A stretch of 64,000 bases of DNA, taken from assembly GCF_022436675.1 (NCBI RefSeq), contig NZ_JAKUJZ010000007.1:324228-388227 (forward strand). Reading direction: 5' to 3'. Below are positions 11,327 through 19,941 of this stretch, piece by piece. Both the position numbers and the translations under genes were made by a program. Positions within the stretch are counted from its first letter, which is position 1. Each line of letters starts with the position of its first letter. Under the pieces are notes generated by a model, which saw only the letters and a program-made list of their open reading frames with translations, made no database searches and was not told the DNA's origin. This DNA is from Rheinheimera hassiensis. Its GTDB lineage: Bacteria > Pseudomonadota > Gammaproteobacteria > Enterobacterales > Alteromonadaceae.

Positions 11327-12185
11327 CTGCCACTCCAGGTTTAACTGCATTGCGTACAGGCTTACACAACATACAGGATAGTACTAATAACACTGAGCCT
11401 GCCGCCAGGGTCAGTAAATTTTCATTGCGGTTCCACAATAAAATGTTCACCAGCAAACCGGCTGGGATCAGCATATTGTTCATTACTGCCAGCATACCGC
11501 TGCTGACCAGGGTAGCGCCTTTATTCCACCAGTAGTAACCACCACCGGATGCCACCAAACCAAGCCACAGTAACACTGCCCACTGAGTGTTATGTTGCGG
11601 ATACTGCGCAGTGCCCAGTAATAACCAGGCCGGTAGCACTACTGCAAGCGCCCCCAGATAAAACCAGCCAAATAGCTGATGTTGTGGCAGCTTAGCCGGC
11701 TGCCTGGCCAGCAGCACTTTATAGCCTACCTGGCCGATGGCAAAACACAGATTCGCGCCCTGCACTACGGCAAAACCAAGCCAGTACTCCTCAGTTAAGC
11801 CCTTGTAGCGCATTAGCGCTGCCGCTATAACAGCCAGTAACGCCGCCAGTAAAAAGCGATACTGAAAGCGGCGTTGCAGCGCATCGTAAAGTAAGGTGAT
11901 GTATACCGGCGTAAAAATAGTAAAAATTAATACTTCCGGCACTGTTAGTAGAATAAATGACTGATAATAAAACAAATACATCAGCCCAAGCTGCACAGCT
12001 CCCAGCGCTGACAATTTGCAGGCCAGTTGCCAGGGTAACCGGCGCATAAAGGGGATAAACACCAGCAAGGCCAGTACCACCCGCAGCAAAACAGCAAAGT
12101 AAGCATCGGCCTGCCCGGCAAGATATACCCCAATCAGGCTAAAAGAAAACGCCCATAACAGGGTTACGCCGACAAGATAGCTCAA
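11310..12185 (-). CDS. EamA/DMT family transporter
   Basis: 291-residue membrane protein with about ten helices in two EamA repeats (residues 1-130 and 145-280), typical of drug/metabolite exporters of the carboxylate/amino-acid type. Substrate unknown. The start is TTG in the overlap TTGA with the upstream acyltransferase stop, with GGAA upstream; no ATG occurs before the third helix. It forms an apparent operon: acyltransferase, EamA, DUF2960. Confidence 0.88.
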   Translation of the reverse strand: MSYLVGVTLLWAFSFSLIGVYLAGQADAYFAVLLRVVLALLVFIPFMRRLPWQLACKLSALGAVQLGLMYLFYYQSFILLTVPEVLIFTIFTPVYITLLYDALQRRFQYRFLLAALLAVIAAALMRYKGLTEEYWLGFAVVQGANLCFAIGQVGYKVLLARQPAKLPQHQLFGWFYLGALAVVLPAWLLLGTAQYPQHNTQWAVLLWLGLVASGGGYYWWNKGATLVSSGMLAVMNNMLIPAGLLVNILLWNRNENLLTLAAGSVLLVLSCMLCKPVRNAVKPGVADGQTN

Positions 12186-13318
12186 GTGCTGCGTTCCGTC
12201 TGCTGCAGTTGTTGCTTAATCAGCGGCGCGGCATAAAGTGCACTTAGCATGGGCGCAGCCCCTGTAGGCAGGGTTTGTAAGCGCTGCTGCCACAGCTCTA
12301 CAACAGCATCATCTATGGAAGCATGTTGCTGACCTGCTGCCAGATAATTTACCGGAAACAACCGGTACTGCTGCCAGATTTGCTGATCAATTACAGCAGC
12401 CAGTTGCTCCGGCTCTGCAGGCACAGTAGTTAAGGGTTGGCCAAAAGCGACATGCACCCTGCCTTTAAAACCCACTATACCTTTAATAATGCTGTCGATA
12501 TCTTCAAACTCGCCTTTTTGGTATGAGCCCTCGGTGTGCTTTTGCCACAACTCGTTTATTTTATCGATATCACAGGGGTCATATTCGTACGACAAACACA
12601 CCGGCACAATGTTTAAACCGGCCATATAAGTGGCAAAATCTTCGCCGCGCTTTTTACCTTCCATATAAAACATTTTCAGAATAGCCGGATCGGTTTCATC
12701 ATTACCGTCTTTGGCGCGGCCTTCTTTTTGGGCAATCCATACCGACTGCTGTTGTTGCAGCGAATGCTTAATATAGGCCGATAACTGTGAGAAGTTTTTC
12801 AACATTTCGCGTGGGCCTTTGGCACCGCGCTTAACAATAAAACTTTTATTTAGCTTCATCAGCTCGGTAGCACAGGCTTTGCGTAGCAGGTTGTCGCCAA
12901 TAGCAATGCGCACGGTATCAAAGCCGTTATGGTGCAAACACCAGTTTACCAATGCCGGATCCATAGCGATATCCCGGTGATTAGACACAAACAGGTAAGC
13001 CTGGCCGGCAGTCAGGTTTTCTAAGCCCGACACAGTAATTTTATTGGTGGTGTTGTCTATCATCCGGTCCATAAAACTGGCAACCTGCTTTTGCACCGCA
13101 TGCACGCTGTTTAATTTGGCCCAGCGCCGTTTTAGGGCAAATTTCACCATAGGCGATAGCAACCAGCCGAACGGGCCGGATAAATGCGGAAAGCGGTAAT
13201 GCAAAATAGCCTGGATAAACTCGTCATCGGCAATTAAACGGGCTATTGCCGGCGCAACTTCATCATCATTGTAAGGCCGGATATCGGCATATAAATCTTG
13301 GTCTGACACAGGGATCAC
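12182..13318 (-). CDS. PlsC-like glycerophospholipid acyltransferase family protein
   Basis: 378-residue protein with one PlsC/LPLAT acyltransferase domain (about 95-310), probably acting on lysophospholipid or a related acceptor at the membrane. The catalytic block is SNHRDIAMDP at about 112-121; FIVKRGAKGPREM and WIAQKEGRAKDGND are the further conserved blocks (glycerol-phosphate binding). The His-to-Asp spacing is HX5D rather than the textbook HX4D (the nearer Asp116 gives HxD). The start is GTG with a weak RBS. A four-base overlap joins it to the EamA gene downstream. Confidence 0.85.
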   Translation of the reverse strand: MIPVSDQDLYADIRPYNDDEVAPAIARLIADDEFIQAILHYRFPHLSGPFGWLLSPMVKFALKRRWAKLNSVHAVQKQVASFMDRMIDNTTNKITVSGLENLTAGQAYLFVSNHRDIAMDPALVNWCLHHNGFDTVRIAIGDNLLRKACATELMKLNKSFIVKRGAKGPREMLKNFSQLSAYIKHSLQQQQSVWIAQKEGRAKDGNDETDPAILKMFYMEGKKRGEDFATYMAGLNIVPVCLSYEYDPCDIDKINELWQKHTEGSYQKGEFEDIDSIIKGIVGFKGRVHVAFGQPLTTVPAEPEQLAAVIDQQIWQQYRLFPVNYLAAGQQHASIDDAVVELWQQRLQTLPTGAAPMLSALYAAPLIKQQLQQTERST

Positions 13319-13484
13319 TACGTATGAGGCTCAAAGAGCGAACTATTTTACTGAGTTAATCAAAATTCACCAGTGCCGACAACCAATTGTTTTATAACAT
13401 ACTGCGAACGGCCTATCGCATAACAGTTGCATCAGCTGAATTTGCTCCAGACAATACTAAAAATCCACACGAGGACCCTATAAC

Positions 13485-14999
13485 ATGCACCGAATACTTA
13501 CCGCAGCATTGTTGCTGTTAAGCAGCACAACTTACGCCAGCGGCTTTGATATCCGCTTTACCGAGCAGGCCAGCACCGATGCTGATACATTAATAATACT
13601 TGGCGCCAGCAATGCGCCATTACAACAGGATGCTCTGCAGCAACTGGCCAGCAGTGAAAACTTCAGCGGTAAAACCGGCCAGAGCCTGCAATGGCTAAGC
13701 CCCGGCGCACCATACGACAGCTACAAACGCGTAGTAGTGCTGGGCGTTGGCAATGCGGCAGAACACAGCATGACCCATGCGGCAAATTCTGGTGCTGATC
13801 TTGCCCGCTTGCTGGCTAAATCGGCGGCAAAAAATGTCGTTATTGATGCCAGCCAGATTAACAGCAGCCTGGCTGATACTGAACTGGCAGCACAACTGGC
13901 TTTTGGCGCAACCTTAAGTGCTTATACCTTTACACGCTACAAAGCTAAAGCTGCTGATGGCAAAGCGGATCCCCAAAGCCAGCAACTAAACTTTGTTGTC
14001 GCCAATGCCAGCGAAGCACAGCGCCGCCACGCCCAGTTAACTGCCATTGCCAATGGTGTGACTCTGGCGCGGGATCTCACCAACGAGCCAGCTATGGGGC
14101 TGTCACCGGCTAATTTTGCCGATAAAGCTAACGAGCTGAAAAAACTGGGGGTAAAAGTTACTATTTTTGATGAAAACGCGCTGCAGAAAAACAATATGGC
14201 TGCCATTTTAGCCGTTGGCCGCGGCAGTGCCCGCCCTCCGCGTTTGGTTATTGCCCACTGGCAAGGCAGCCAGCAAGCACCACTGGCTATTATCGGCAAA
14301 GGTATTACCTTTGACACCGGCGGTTATAACCTGAAAACCCAGGCAGATTCTATTATCCGGATGACCAGCGATATGGCCGGTGCCGCTGCAGCACTGGGTA
14401 CTATTGCCGCTTTAGCTGAACAAAAAGCGCCGGTAAATGTGGTGGCCGTCATGGCACTGGCTGAAAATATGATTTCTGACCGCGCCTACCTGCCAGGTGA
14501 TGTGGTTAATACGGCTGCCGGCCTTAGCGTTGAAGTGATTAACACCGATGCTGAAGGCCGTATGGTCGTGGCCGATGCGCTCTGGTACGCAGAAAAACAC
14601 TATAAGCCACGCGCTATGGTAGATATTGCTACCCTGACCGGCGCTAAAGTCACTGCACTGGGGGCTTATTATGCCGGTGTATTTAGCAAAAACGATAACC
14701 TGGTGACGCAATTACAACAAGCCGGCGAGCAGGTAAACGAGAAGCTGTGGCGCTTACCCCTTACCGACGACATGCTGCCAGAGCTAAAAAGCCGTATTGC
14801 TGACCTGCGCAATACCGGCCGCAGTGCCGGTGCCTCAACCGCGGCGCTGTTTTTACAGCAGTTTGTCGGTAGCACGCCCTGGGCACATATTGATATTGCC
14901 GGCAATGCTCTGGCTAACAGCAGCAGCGGAATTACCCCTGAAGGGGCAACCGGTTACGGCGTACAACTACTAACCCAATGGGCGCTAACCCAGCCATAA
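13485..14999 (+). CDS. Exported leucyl aminopeptidase, M17 family
   Basis: 504-residue di-metal aminopeptidase that removes N-terminal residues from peptides. A clear signal peptide (MHRILTAALLLLSSTTYASG) directs it to the periplasm, unlike cytosolic PepA. The catalytic domain shows IGKGITFDTGGYNLK (metal-binding Asp and catalytic Lys), NTDAEGR (signature with metal ligands and catalytic Arg) and DIATLTGA. A GGA lies just before the ATG. Single gene, divergent from the acyltransferase operon and closed by a hairpin. I leave the symbol blank because pepA normally means the cytosolic paralogue. Confidence 0.93.
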   Translation: MHRILTAALLLLSSTTYASGFDIRFTEQASTDADTLIILGASNAPLQQDALQQLASSENFSGKTGQSLQWLSPGAPYDSYKRVVVLGVGNAAEHSMTHAANSGADLARLLAKSAAKNVVIDASQINSSLADTELAAQLAFGATLSAYTFTRYKAKAADGKADPQSQQLNFVVANASEAQRRHAQLTAIANGVTLARDLTNEPAMGLSPANFADKANELKKLGVKVTIFDENALQKNNMAAILAVGRGSARPPRLVIAHWQGSQQAPLAIIGKGITFDTGGYNLKTQADSIIRMTSDMAGAAAALGTIAALAEQKAPVNVVAVMALAENMISDRAYLPGDVVNTAAGLSVEVINTDAEGRMVVADALWYAEKHYKPRAMVDIATLTGAKVTALGAYYAGVFSKNDNLVTQLQQAGEQVNEKLWRLPLTDDMLPELKSRIADLRNTGRSAGASTAALFLQQFVGSTPWAHIDIAGNALANSSSGITPEGATGYGVQLLTQWALTQP

Positions 15000-15010
15000 A
15001 TAACACAACC

Positions 15011-15032
15011 GCCTGAGGCGTTTGCCTCAGGC
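15011..15032. terminator. Hairpin shared by convergent aminopeptidase and EamA genes
   Basis: A perfect 9-bp stem (GCCTGAGGC / GCCTCAGGC) with a GTTT loop. It overlaps the stop codon of the minus-strand EamA gene. No long U-tract on either side, so termination may be partial. Confidence 0.55.
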
Positions 15033-15899
15033 CCACATTACCGCAATAGCGGCCAGTACTATCAGCGCCAGACCCCAATGATCAGCTTTTTGCAGTTTTT
15101 CTTTAAATACAAAAGCAGAAATCAGTAGCATAAACAGCACCTCAACCTGCCCCAGCGTTTTTACCAGCGCCACCGATTCCAGACTCATGGCGGTAAACCA
15201 ACCTATAGACCCAACACAACTGCATAGGCTGATCAGTATGGTAAGTTTTGGCCGATGCCATAAAGCCGTTAACGTGGGCCGGTCTTTTACCGTTAACCAC
15301 AGCAGCAATAACAGCGTTTGCAGCATAATTACCAGTAACAGTACCCAGGCTGCACCATGCGGAAATGGCAAGCCCAGTACCAAACTTGCCTGGCGCACCC
15401 ACAAAGATGTCAGCGCAAAAGCTAAGCCGCTGCCAAGGCCCAGCAACAACACCCGCACGGATAACTGGCGTAAACTGGCGCCACTGAGTAAAAACACCGC
15501 ACAACCGCCTAAAGCCACACCAAACCAGCCCAGTGCGGTTAACGACTCACTAAAAAACACTACGCCCAGCACCGCCGCCAACACGGCTTCACTTTTTGCC
15601 AGGCCGGCACCTATGGCGTAGTTTCTTAACTTAAACAGTTTTACCATCAGTGCCGTAGCCAGTATTTGAGCCAGAGAAGCGGCAACAATAAAACCGGCAA
15701 AATGGCCGCTAAATACCGGCATAGCCACCGGTTGCCATTGATATAACAGGTATAAATAAAGCGCAGCTAAAGGCGAAGCCCAGATAAAACGTGCCAGCGT
15801 AACACCGGCTACGCTAACGTCTTTGCTTAGTTGTTTTTGAAACGCATTGCGCCAGGCCTGCATAAAGGCAGCCAGCAAGGTAAAAGGGATCCACAGCAC
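15027..15899 (-). CDS. EamA/DMT family transporter
   Basis: 290-residue membrane protein with about ten helices in two EamA repeats. The C-terminal repeat ends with VEVLFMLLISAFVFKEKLQK, typical of the family. Substrate unknown. The start appears to be GTG. It stands alone, converging with the M17 aminopeptidase. This is one of three EamA paralogues in the window; they are not close copies of each other. Confidence 0.87.
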   Translation of the reverse strand: MLWIPFTLLAAFMQAWRNAFQKQLSKDVSVAGVTLARFIWASPLAALYLYLLYQWQPVAMPVFSGHFAGFIVAASLAQILATALMVKLFKLRNYAIGAGLAKSEAVLAAVLGVVFFSESLTALGWFGVALGGCAVFLLSGASLRQLSVRVLLLGLGSGLAFALTSLWVRQASLVLGLPFPHGAAWVLLLVIMLQTLLLLLWLTVKDRPTLTALWHRPKLTILISLCSCVGSIGWFTAMSLESVALVKTLGQVEVLFMLLISAFVFKEKLQKADHWGLALIVLAAIAVMWA

Positions 15900-16001
15900 A
15901 GCGATACACCTGAAGACGTAAAGACGGCTATGCTAACAAGAAAGCGTAAAAGTTGATAGCTGGCCGCAGTAATAGCGGCCATTCAATATGCTGATAGGTA
16001 C

Positions 16002-16973
16002 TTATTCCATAAAGTCTACTTCAACTGGTGTTGTTGTAGGACTTACCACCACGTTTTGAGCTTGTAAAAAGCCGATATCGTCGGCAGCTTCAGGGTTGTC
16101 ATCTACATCACAGCTTAGCGCTACGGTGTAATTATCGGCTTGAATAAAGCCAATACTGTAGTGGTATTCACTTACGCCATCAAAGTACACATTAGTACTG
16201 GCATAAGGCTGATAGGTATTATCGCCGCCGTTATCCGATAACTCATCCAGCGGCCGATCTGCACCCTGATACAGATATACTGTCGCTACCGGTACAGAAG
16301 CGTCTGCCGGCGCCACAGTACAACTGTTATTGATTAACACACTCTCTGCGACCTGGCCGGTTAAATGGCCAACTTCAGTATTGTTAACCAGGCGCAAACC
16401 GGTTGGCTTGAGAAGATAGCCGTTTTGCCCTGGCGGGTTAATCAGCGCTTTACGTAAATCAAACTCCAGTGTGTAATTAGCATTGCTGCCTTCAACCAGT
16501 GTTAAACTACCCAGCTTTAATTCATTTGACGGCACCTGTAACGGCTCACGCATGCCATCTTCCAGCTCAACATAGCTGCCGGTTGCTATTTCCAACCGCA
16601 GCTGGCCGTAATTACCCGCCTCAATATCGGCGTCGGTTAGCAGCGCTTCAGACTTAGCACCATCGAGCAGCAATAAGTCTATGCCCCGGGTATTAGGAAC
16701 AATAGTACCCTGCGCATCACGGCATTCATCATTCGCCTCTGCCGCTGCATCATCATCTCCCACGGTAAAACTCTGATTACCTACGCTATTGCCGGTTAAC
16801 TCAATTTCGCTAAAACATACCATAACAACTTTCGCGCCATTTATCGGTGCATCGCTTACTGCCAAACTAAAGCGGGTCATCTGTGGTTGTAAATCATCGT
16901 CAGAGTCGCTGCCGCACGCGGCCAGTAACGTCATCGATGCCAGTACTGCACTTGTTAGTATTGTCTGTTTCAT
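16002..16973 (-). CDS. DUF4382 domain lipoprotein
   Basis: 323-residue lipoprotein. The signal peptide ends in the lipobox LLAAC, followed by an acidic stretch (GSDSDDDLQ). The N-terminal half resembles DUF4382 (FSLAVSDAPINGAKVVMVCF and an immunoglobulin-like beta pattern, about 30-190). The C-terminal half is unassigned and asks for a beta-rich, carboxypeptidase-regulatory-like fold. Function unknown; probably cell-surface or periplasmic. The ATG at 16973 has GGAGG eight to ten bases upstream, better than the ATG at 16988. Single gene; low lysine and high acidic content are normal for an exported protein. Confidence 0.85.
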   Translation of the reverse strand: MKQTILTSAVLASMTLLAACGSDSDDDLQPQMTRFSLAVSDAPINGAKVVMVCFSEIELTGNSVGNQSFTVGDDDAAAEANDECRDAQGTIVPNTRGIDLLLLDGAKSEALLTDADIEAGNYGQLRLEIATGSYVELEDGMREPLQVPSNELKLGSLTLVEGSNANYTLEFDLRKALINPPGQNGYLLKPTGLRLVNNTEVGHLTGQVAESVLINNSCTVAPADASVPVATVYLYQGADRPLDELSDNGGDNTYQPYASTNVYFDGVSEYHYSIGFIQADNYTVALSCDVDDNPEAADDIGFLQAQNVVVSPTTTPVEVDFME

Positions 16974-17090
16974 TAATTTTCCCTCCATTAATGCAACCTA
17001 ACTAATAGCAGTAAAGACTGAATGCTTACTTAATCGCTCTGCAGGCCGTTGTTAAACTGGCGAAAATTGCTGCAGTCAGCTGATACAGCA

Positions 17091-17118
17091 TTGCTTTCTG
17101 GCGGGGAATCATTATGAT
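17091..17118 (+). promoter_or_regulatory. Sigma70-type promoter for tRNA-Pro
   Basis: TTGCTT (17091-17096) and TATGAT (17113-17118) are 16 bp apart, and the tRNA starts 11 bases after the -10. The GC-rich discriminator (ACGCCC) is typical of stringently controlled stable-RNA promoters. Confidence 0.6.
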
Positions 17119-17129
17119 ACGCCCTACGT

Positions 17130-17206
<77 letters not shown>

Positions 17207-17223
17207 TTAAATTGCCAGAAAAA

Positions 17224-17257
17224 AGCTGTTAAGTTTTGCTTAACGGCTTTTTTTGTT
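17224..17257 (+). terminator. Intrinsic terminator after tRNA-Pro
   Basis: A 10-bp stem with one G-T pair (AGCTGTTAAG / CTTAACGGCT) and a 5-nt loop, followed by TTTTTTGTTT. Confidence 0.85.
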
Positions 17258-17403
17258 TGCCTTGCTCAGGGGCAGGACTTTTTTGCTTTACCCCACAGTT
17301 ACCTGATGTTCATGGTTTACGCCATAGCTATGCCCTGCAACGCAGGTATCAGCTAAAAAGGGTTGTAACAATTGGAGCAGACCTTTAGCGTTAAAAGTAG
17401 CGT

Positions 17404-18546
17404 TCAACGAGGACGCGGCGTTAATTTCAGCAGGCGTCCCATGCTTTCCCCACGCTCATCTTCGAGTACCCAGATAGCACCATCCGGACTCTCGGTGACC
17501 TTGCGAATACGGACACCCATGCCGTAACGCTCTACTTCTGTTGCACTCTCACCATCAAACTTGATACGCACTATACCTTGAGAGGAGAGGCCTGCCGCGA
17601 AGGCATCGCCCCGCCAGCCAGCAAAGAGGTTGCCGCGATATACCATAAGATCGGCCGGTGAAATCACCGGTGTCCAGCTGATTGCTGGTGCCGCAAATTG
17701 CGGTTGGGTATCGTGATTGGGAATGTCCCGGCCATCGTAGTGCTGGCCATTGGATACTGCCGGGTAGCCATAATTGGCGCCCTGTTTAATCAAATTAAGT
17801 TCGTCGCCGCCAGCGGGCCCCATCTCGATGACCCACAACCGGCCATCTAGGTCGAACGTCATGCCCAGTGGGTTGCGGTGACCGACAGACCAGATTTGTT
17901 GGTAAATTGCTTCGTCATCGACAAAGGGGTTTTCATCACGGTAATTAACAAAGGGGTTATCTTTGGGCACCGAACCATCGTCATTTAAGCGCAGTACCTT
18001 GCCCATTGATGACTGCATGTCCTGAGCAGGTGTGAATTTTTGCCTATCACCCGACGAAATCCACAGGTACTTGTTGTTATCAAACAGCAGGCGGTGGCCG
18101 TAGTGGCCATAGCCCAACACCTTGGGGTACTGTCGCCAGATGACTTCCAGGTCTTTCAGCTGAGCACTGCGTTCTCCTTCAACCAAGGTGCCGCGGGCAA
18201 CAGCGGCACCCCGCACTTTGCCCTCACCGGCCTCGGCATAGCTGATGTAGACAAGCCTGTTATCGGCGAAGTCCGGATGCAATGCCACATCCCCCAGGCC
18301 ACCCTGACCGCCGTAATCCACGTTCGGCAGACCTCCGACCGGCTGCGACTTGTCTCCCTGCTGCGTGACGATGGTCAGTCGTCCTTTCTTTTCCGTGATA
18401 AGCATTCTGCCATCTGGCAGGAAGGCCATTGACCATGGCTCATCAAAACGGGTGATCTCCTCAACCTCGAACGGTAGGTTATCCTGTGCCGATACAAAAA
18501 ACGTGATAAATAAACCTAGAAAAGTCGCAAATAGCTGCCGGCTCAT
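17404..18546 (-). CDS. PQQ-dependent aldose sugar dehydrogenase family protein (YliI/Asd-like)
   Basis: 380-residue secreted six-bladed beta-propeller of the glucose/sorbosone dehydrogenase family, likely oxidising aldoses in the periplasm with PQQ. The signal peptide is MSRQLFATFLGLFITFFVSA. Propeller motifs include EEITRFDEPWSMAFLPDGRM, YGHYGHRLLFD, ISSGDRQKFTPAQD and GHRNPLGMTFDLDGRLWVIE. The ATG at 18546 has AGGAG eight bases upstream; the longer frame to 18642 would hide the signal peptide. No PQQ synthesis genes are in the window. Codon choice (more GGG, TCC, ACC) looks unlike the neighbours, and it lies next to a tRNA gene, so acquisition by transfer is possible but unproven. Confidence 0.9.
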   Translation of the reverse strand: MSRQLFATFLGLFITFFVSAQDNLPFEVEEITRFDEPWSMAFLPDGRMLITEKKGRLTIVTQQGDKSQPVGGLPNVDYGGQGGLGDVALHPDFADNRLVYISYAEAGEGKVRGAAVARGTLVEGERSAQLKDLEVIWRQYPKVLGYGHYGHRLLFDNNKYLWISSGDRQKFTPAQDMQSSMGKVLRLNDDGSVPKDNPFVNYRDENPFVDDEAIYQQIWSVGHRNPLGMTFDLDGRLWVIEMGPAGGDELNLIKQGANYGYPAVSNGQHYDGRDIPNHDTQPQFAAPAISWTPVISPADLMVYRGNLFAGWRGDAFAAGLSSQGIVRIKFDGESATEVERYGMGVRIRKVTESPDGAIWVLEDERGESMGRLLKLTPRPR

Positions 18547-18765
18547 AAAATATCTCCTGCATGTAATTGATAAGTCAGGGGTCAGTATAGCAACGCCATC
18601 GCAAACTGCTGCGCACCTGCGCATTATTATCTTTTTAAGCATTGATTCTGGTGCAGTAACGAAAATTCAGTATGCACATCTCTAAATGAAATGAGTTTGT
18701 AAACATTGAGCTAAAAAATGAAGTTCTGTATGCTGCACGAGTTAAACAGGTACAGGGAAGTAAGA

Positions 18766-19878
18766 ATGCGGTTTATTTGTATACTATTAATTTTGTTACC
18801 AACGATAAGCTTTGCCACCGAATACACACCTGATTCAGCAGCAGAGCTGCGTGCCCAATATCAGTTGCTGTTAGAGTTAAAAGCTGAAGATGCGATAACT
18901 GAAGCTGTGTTTAACGAGAAGTCTGAAAGCATTAAACAGCAGGCTTACAGCAGATACCAGACATCACTCGAAGATATGCCGTCAGCATCAGCCACCGAAC
19001 AACGGATAGACAGCTTTACGTCAGCTTTATACAGTATTTCAGCACTATTGTTACTGGCTCTCGTTGCCAAAATAATGTCGTATTTCCCAGCAATCCTGAA
19101 CGAAGCACTGGTATATGTAGCATCCACAGTCACGTTGCTGGTCTTCCACCAGGAATACGTTGTACTGGTAGCAGGGTTCTCGTTGGCTGGTGTGCTGGCT
19201 TATTCTATAAATAGCCGTATTGAGGATTCAGGTACAGCACGCCGATGGACTGGATGGCTGTTAATGCTGGTGCTGGGCATTCTGGCATGGTGCTTTGACA
19301 ATAGCGTTTTCGGTGTTTGTAGCGTTATCGCATTTGTTTACAGTTTAGGCTTTGTCATATTGATTACACCGGGAATGATTGCCGTTGGTGTTAACGAAGC
19401 GCGTATAACTGTGGTACTGCGTCTAGCTTTTGCCTGTATGTTGTTAACGCTGCTGGCATGGCTGATATTTTATACCAACTGGCTGTCAGCCTTAATGCCT
19501 GTTAGACAAACCCTACACGCTTTTGAGCTGGGTATGCTAACCGTATTGCCGTTGGCGTATTTTACTGCACTTGGCTACCTAAGCTTTTTCTTGCTAAAGC
19601 ACCGGTTTTGGCTGCGATTTATTGCAGAGCTGGCTGCGCTTATCAGTGGGCTGGCTGTTATTATCATCGCCCTGCTCTATCAGCTTGATACCATGTTCTG
19701 GGTGGGTGCGGTGTTTATGCTGTGGAACCTGATGGATAAATTTCACGAACTCGTTTACAAGCGGGTTAGCTTTACTGCCGCCTGCACTTTATTTGCTGTG
19801 ATATTCGGCGGCAGCGCGGCGATAATTAAGTCGAACATGGCTATAATTATGCCGCACCTCGCATTTTTGAATCTTTAA
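18766..19878 (+). CDS. Polytopic membrane protein of unknown function, SHOCT-like N-terminus
   Basis: 370-residue protein. A signal-like first segment (MRFICILLILLPTISFA) is followed by a charged region at about 20-65 resembling a SHOCT-type motif (a leucine-rich helix, then ITEAVFNEKSESIKQ), then about ten membrane helices from residue 80 to the end. No transporter or enzyme motif is visible and I do not recognise the family. The ATG at 18766 has AGGGAAG upstream. Divergent from the sugar-dehydrogenase gene. It ends in a strong terminator shared with the chemoreceptor gene. A membrane sensor or envelope protein is possible, but there is no direct evidence. Confidence 0.75.
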   Translation: MRFICILLILLPTISFATEYTPDSAAELRAQYQLLLELKAEDAITEAVFNEKSESIKQQAYSRYQTSLEDMPSASATEQRIDSFTSALYSISALLLLALVAKIMSYFPAILNEALVYVASTVTLLVFHQEYVVLVAGFSLAGVLAYSINSRIEDSGTARRWTGWLLMLVLGILAWCFDNSVFGVCSVIAFVYSLGFVILITPGMIAVGVNEARITVVLRLAFACMLLTLLAWLIFYTNWLSALMPVRQTLHAFELGMLTVLPLAYFTALGYLSFFLLKHRFWLRFIAELAALISGLAVIIIALLYQLDTMFWVGAVFMLWNLMDKFHELVYKRVSFTAACTLFAVIFGGSAAIIKSNMAIIMPHLAFLNL

Positions 19879-19887
19879 TGTTGGTAA

Positions 19888-19920
19888 AACAAAGCCCCGC
19901 TTTTGCGGGGCTTTGTTGTT
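19888..19920. terminator. Bidirectional intrinsic terminator
   Basis: A perfect 13-bp stem (AACAAAGCCCCGC / GCGGGGCTTTGTT) with a TTTT loop lies between convergent genes. The stem's own A- and T-rich base suits both directions. Confidence 0.88.
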
Positions 19921-19941
19921 TCTACACTTACCTATATTGGT

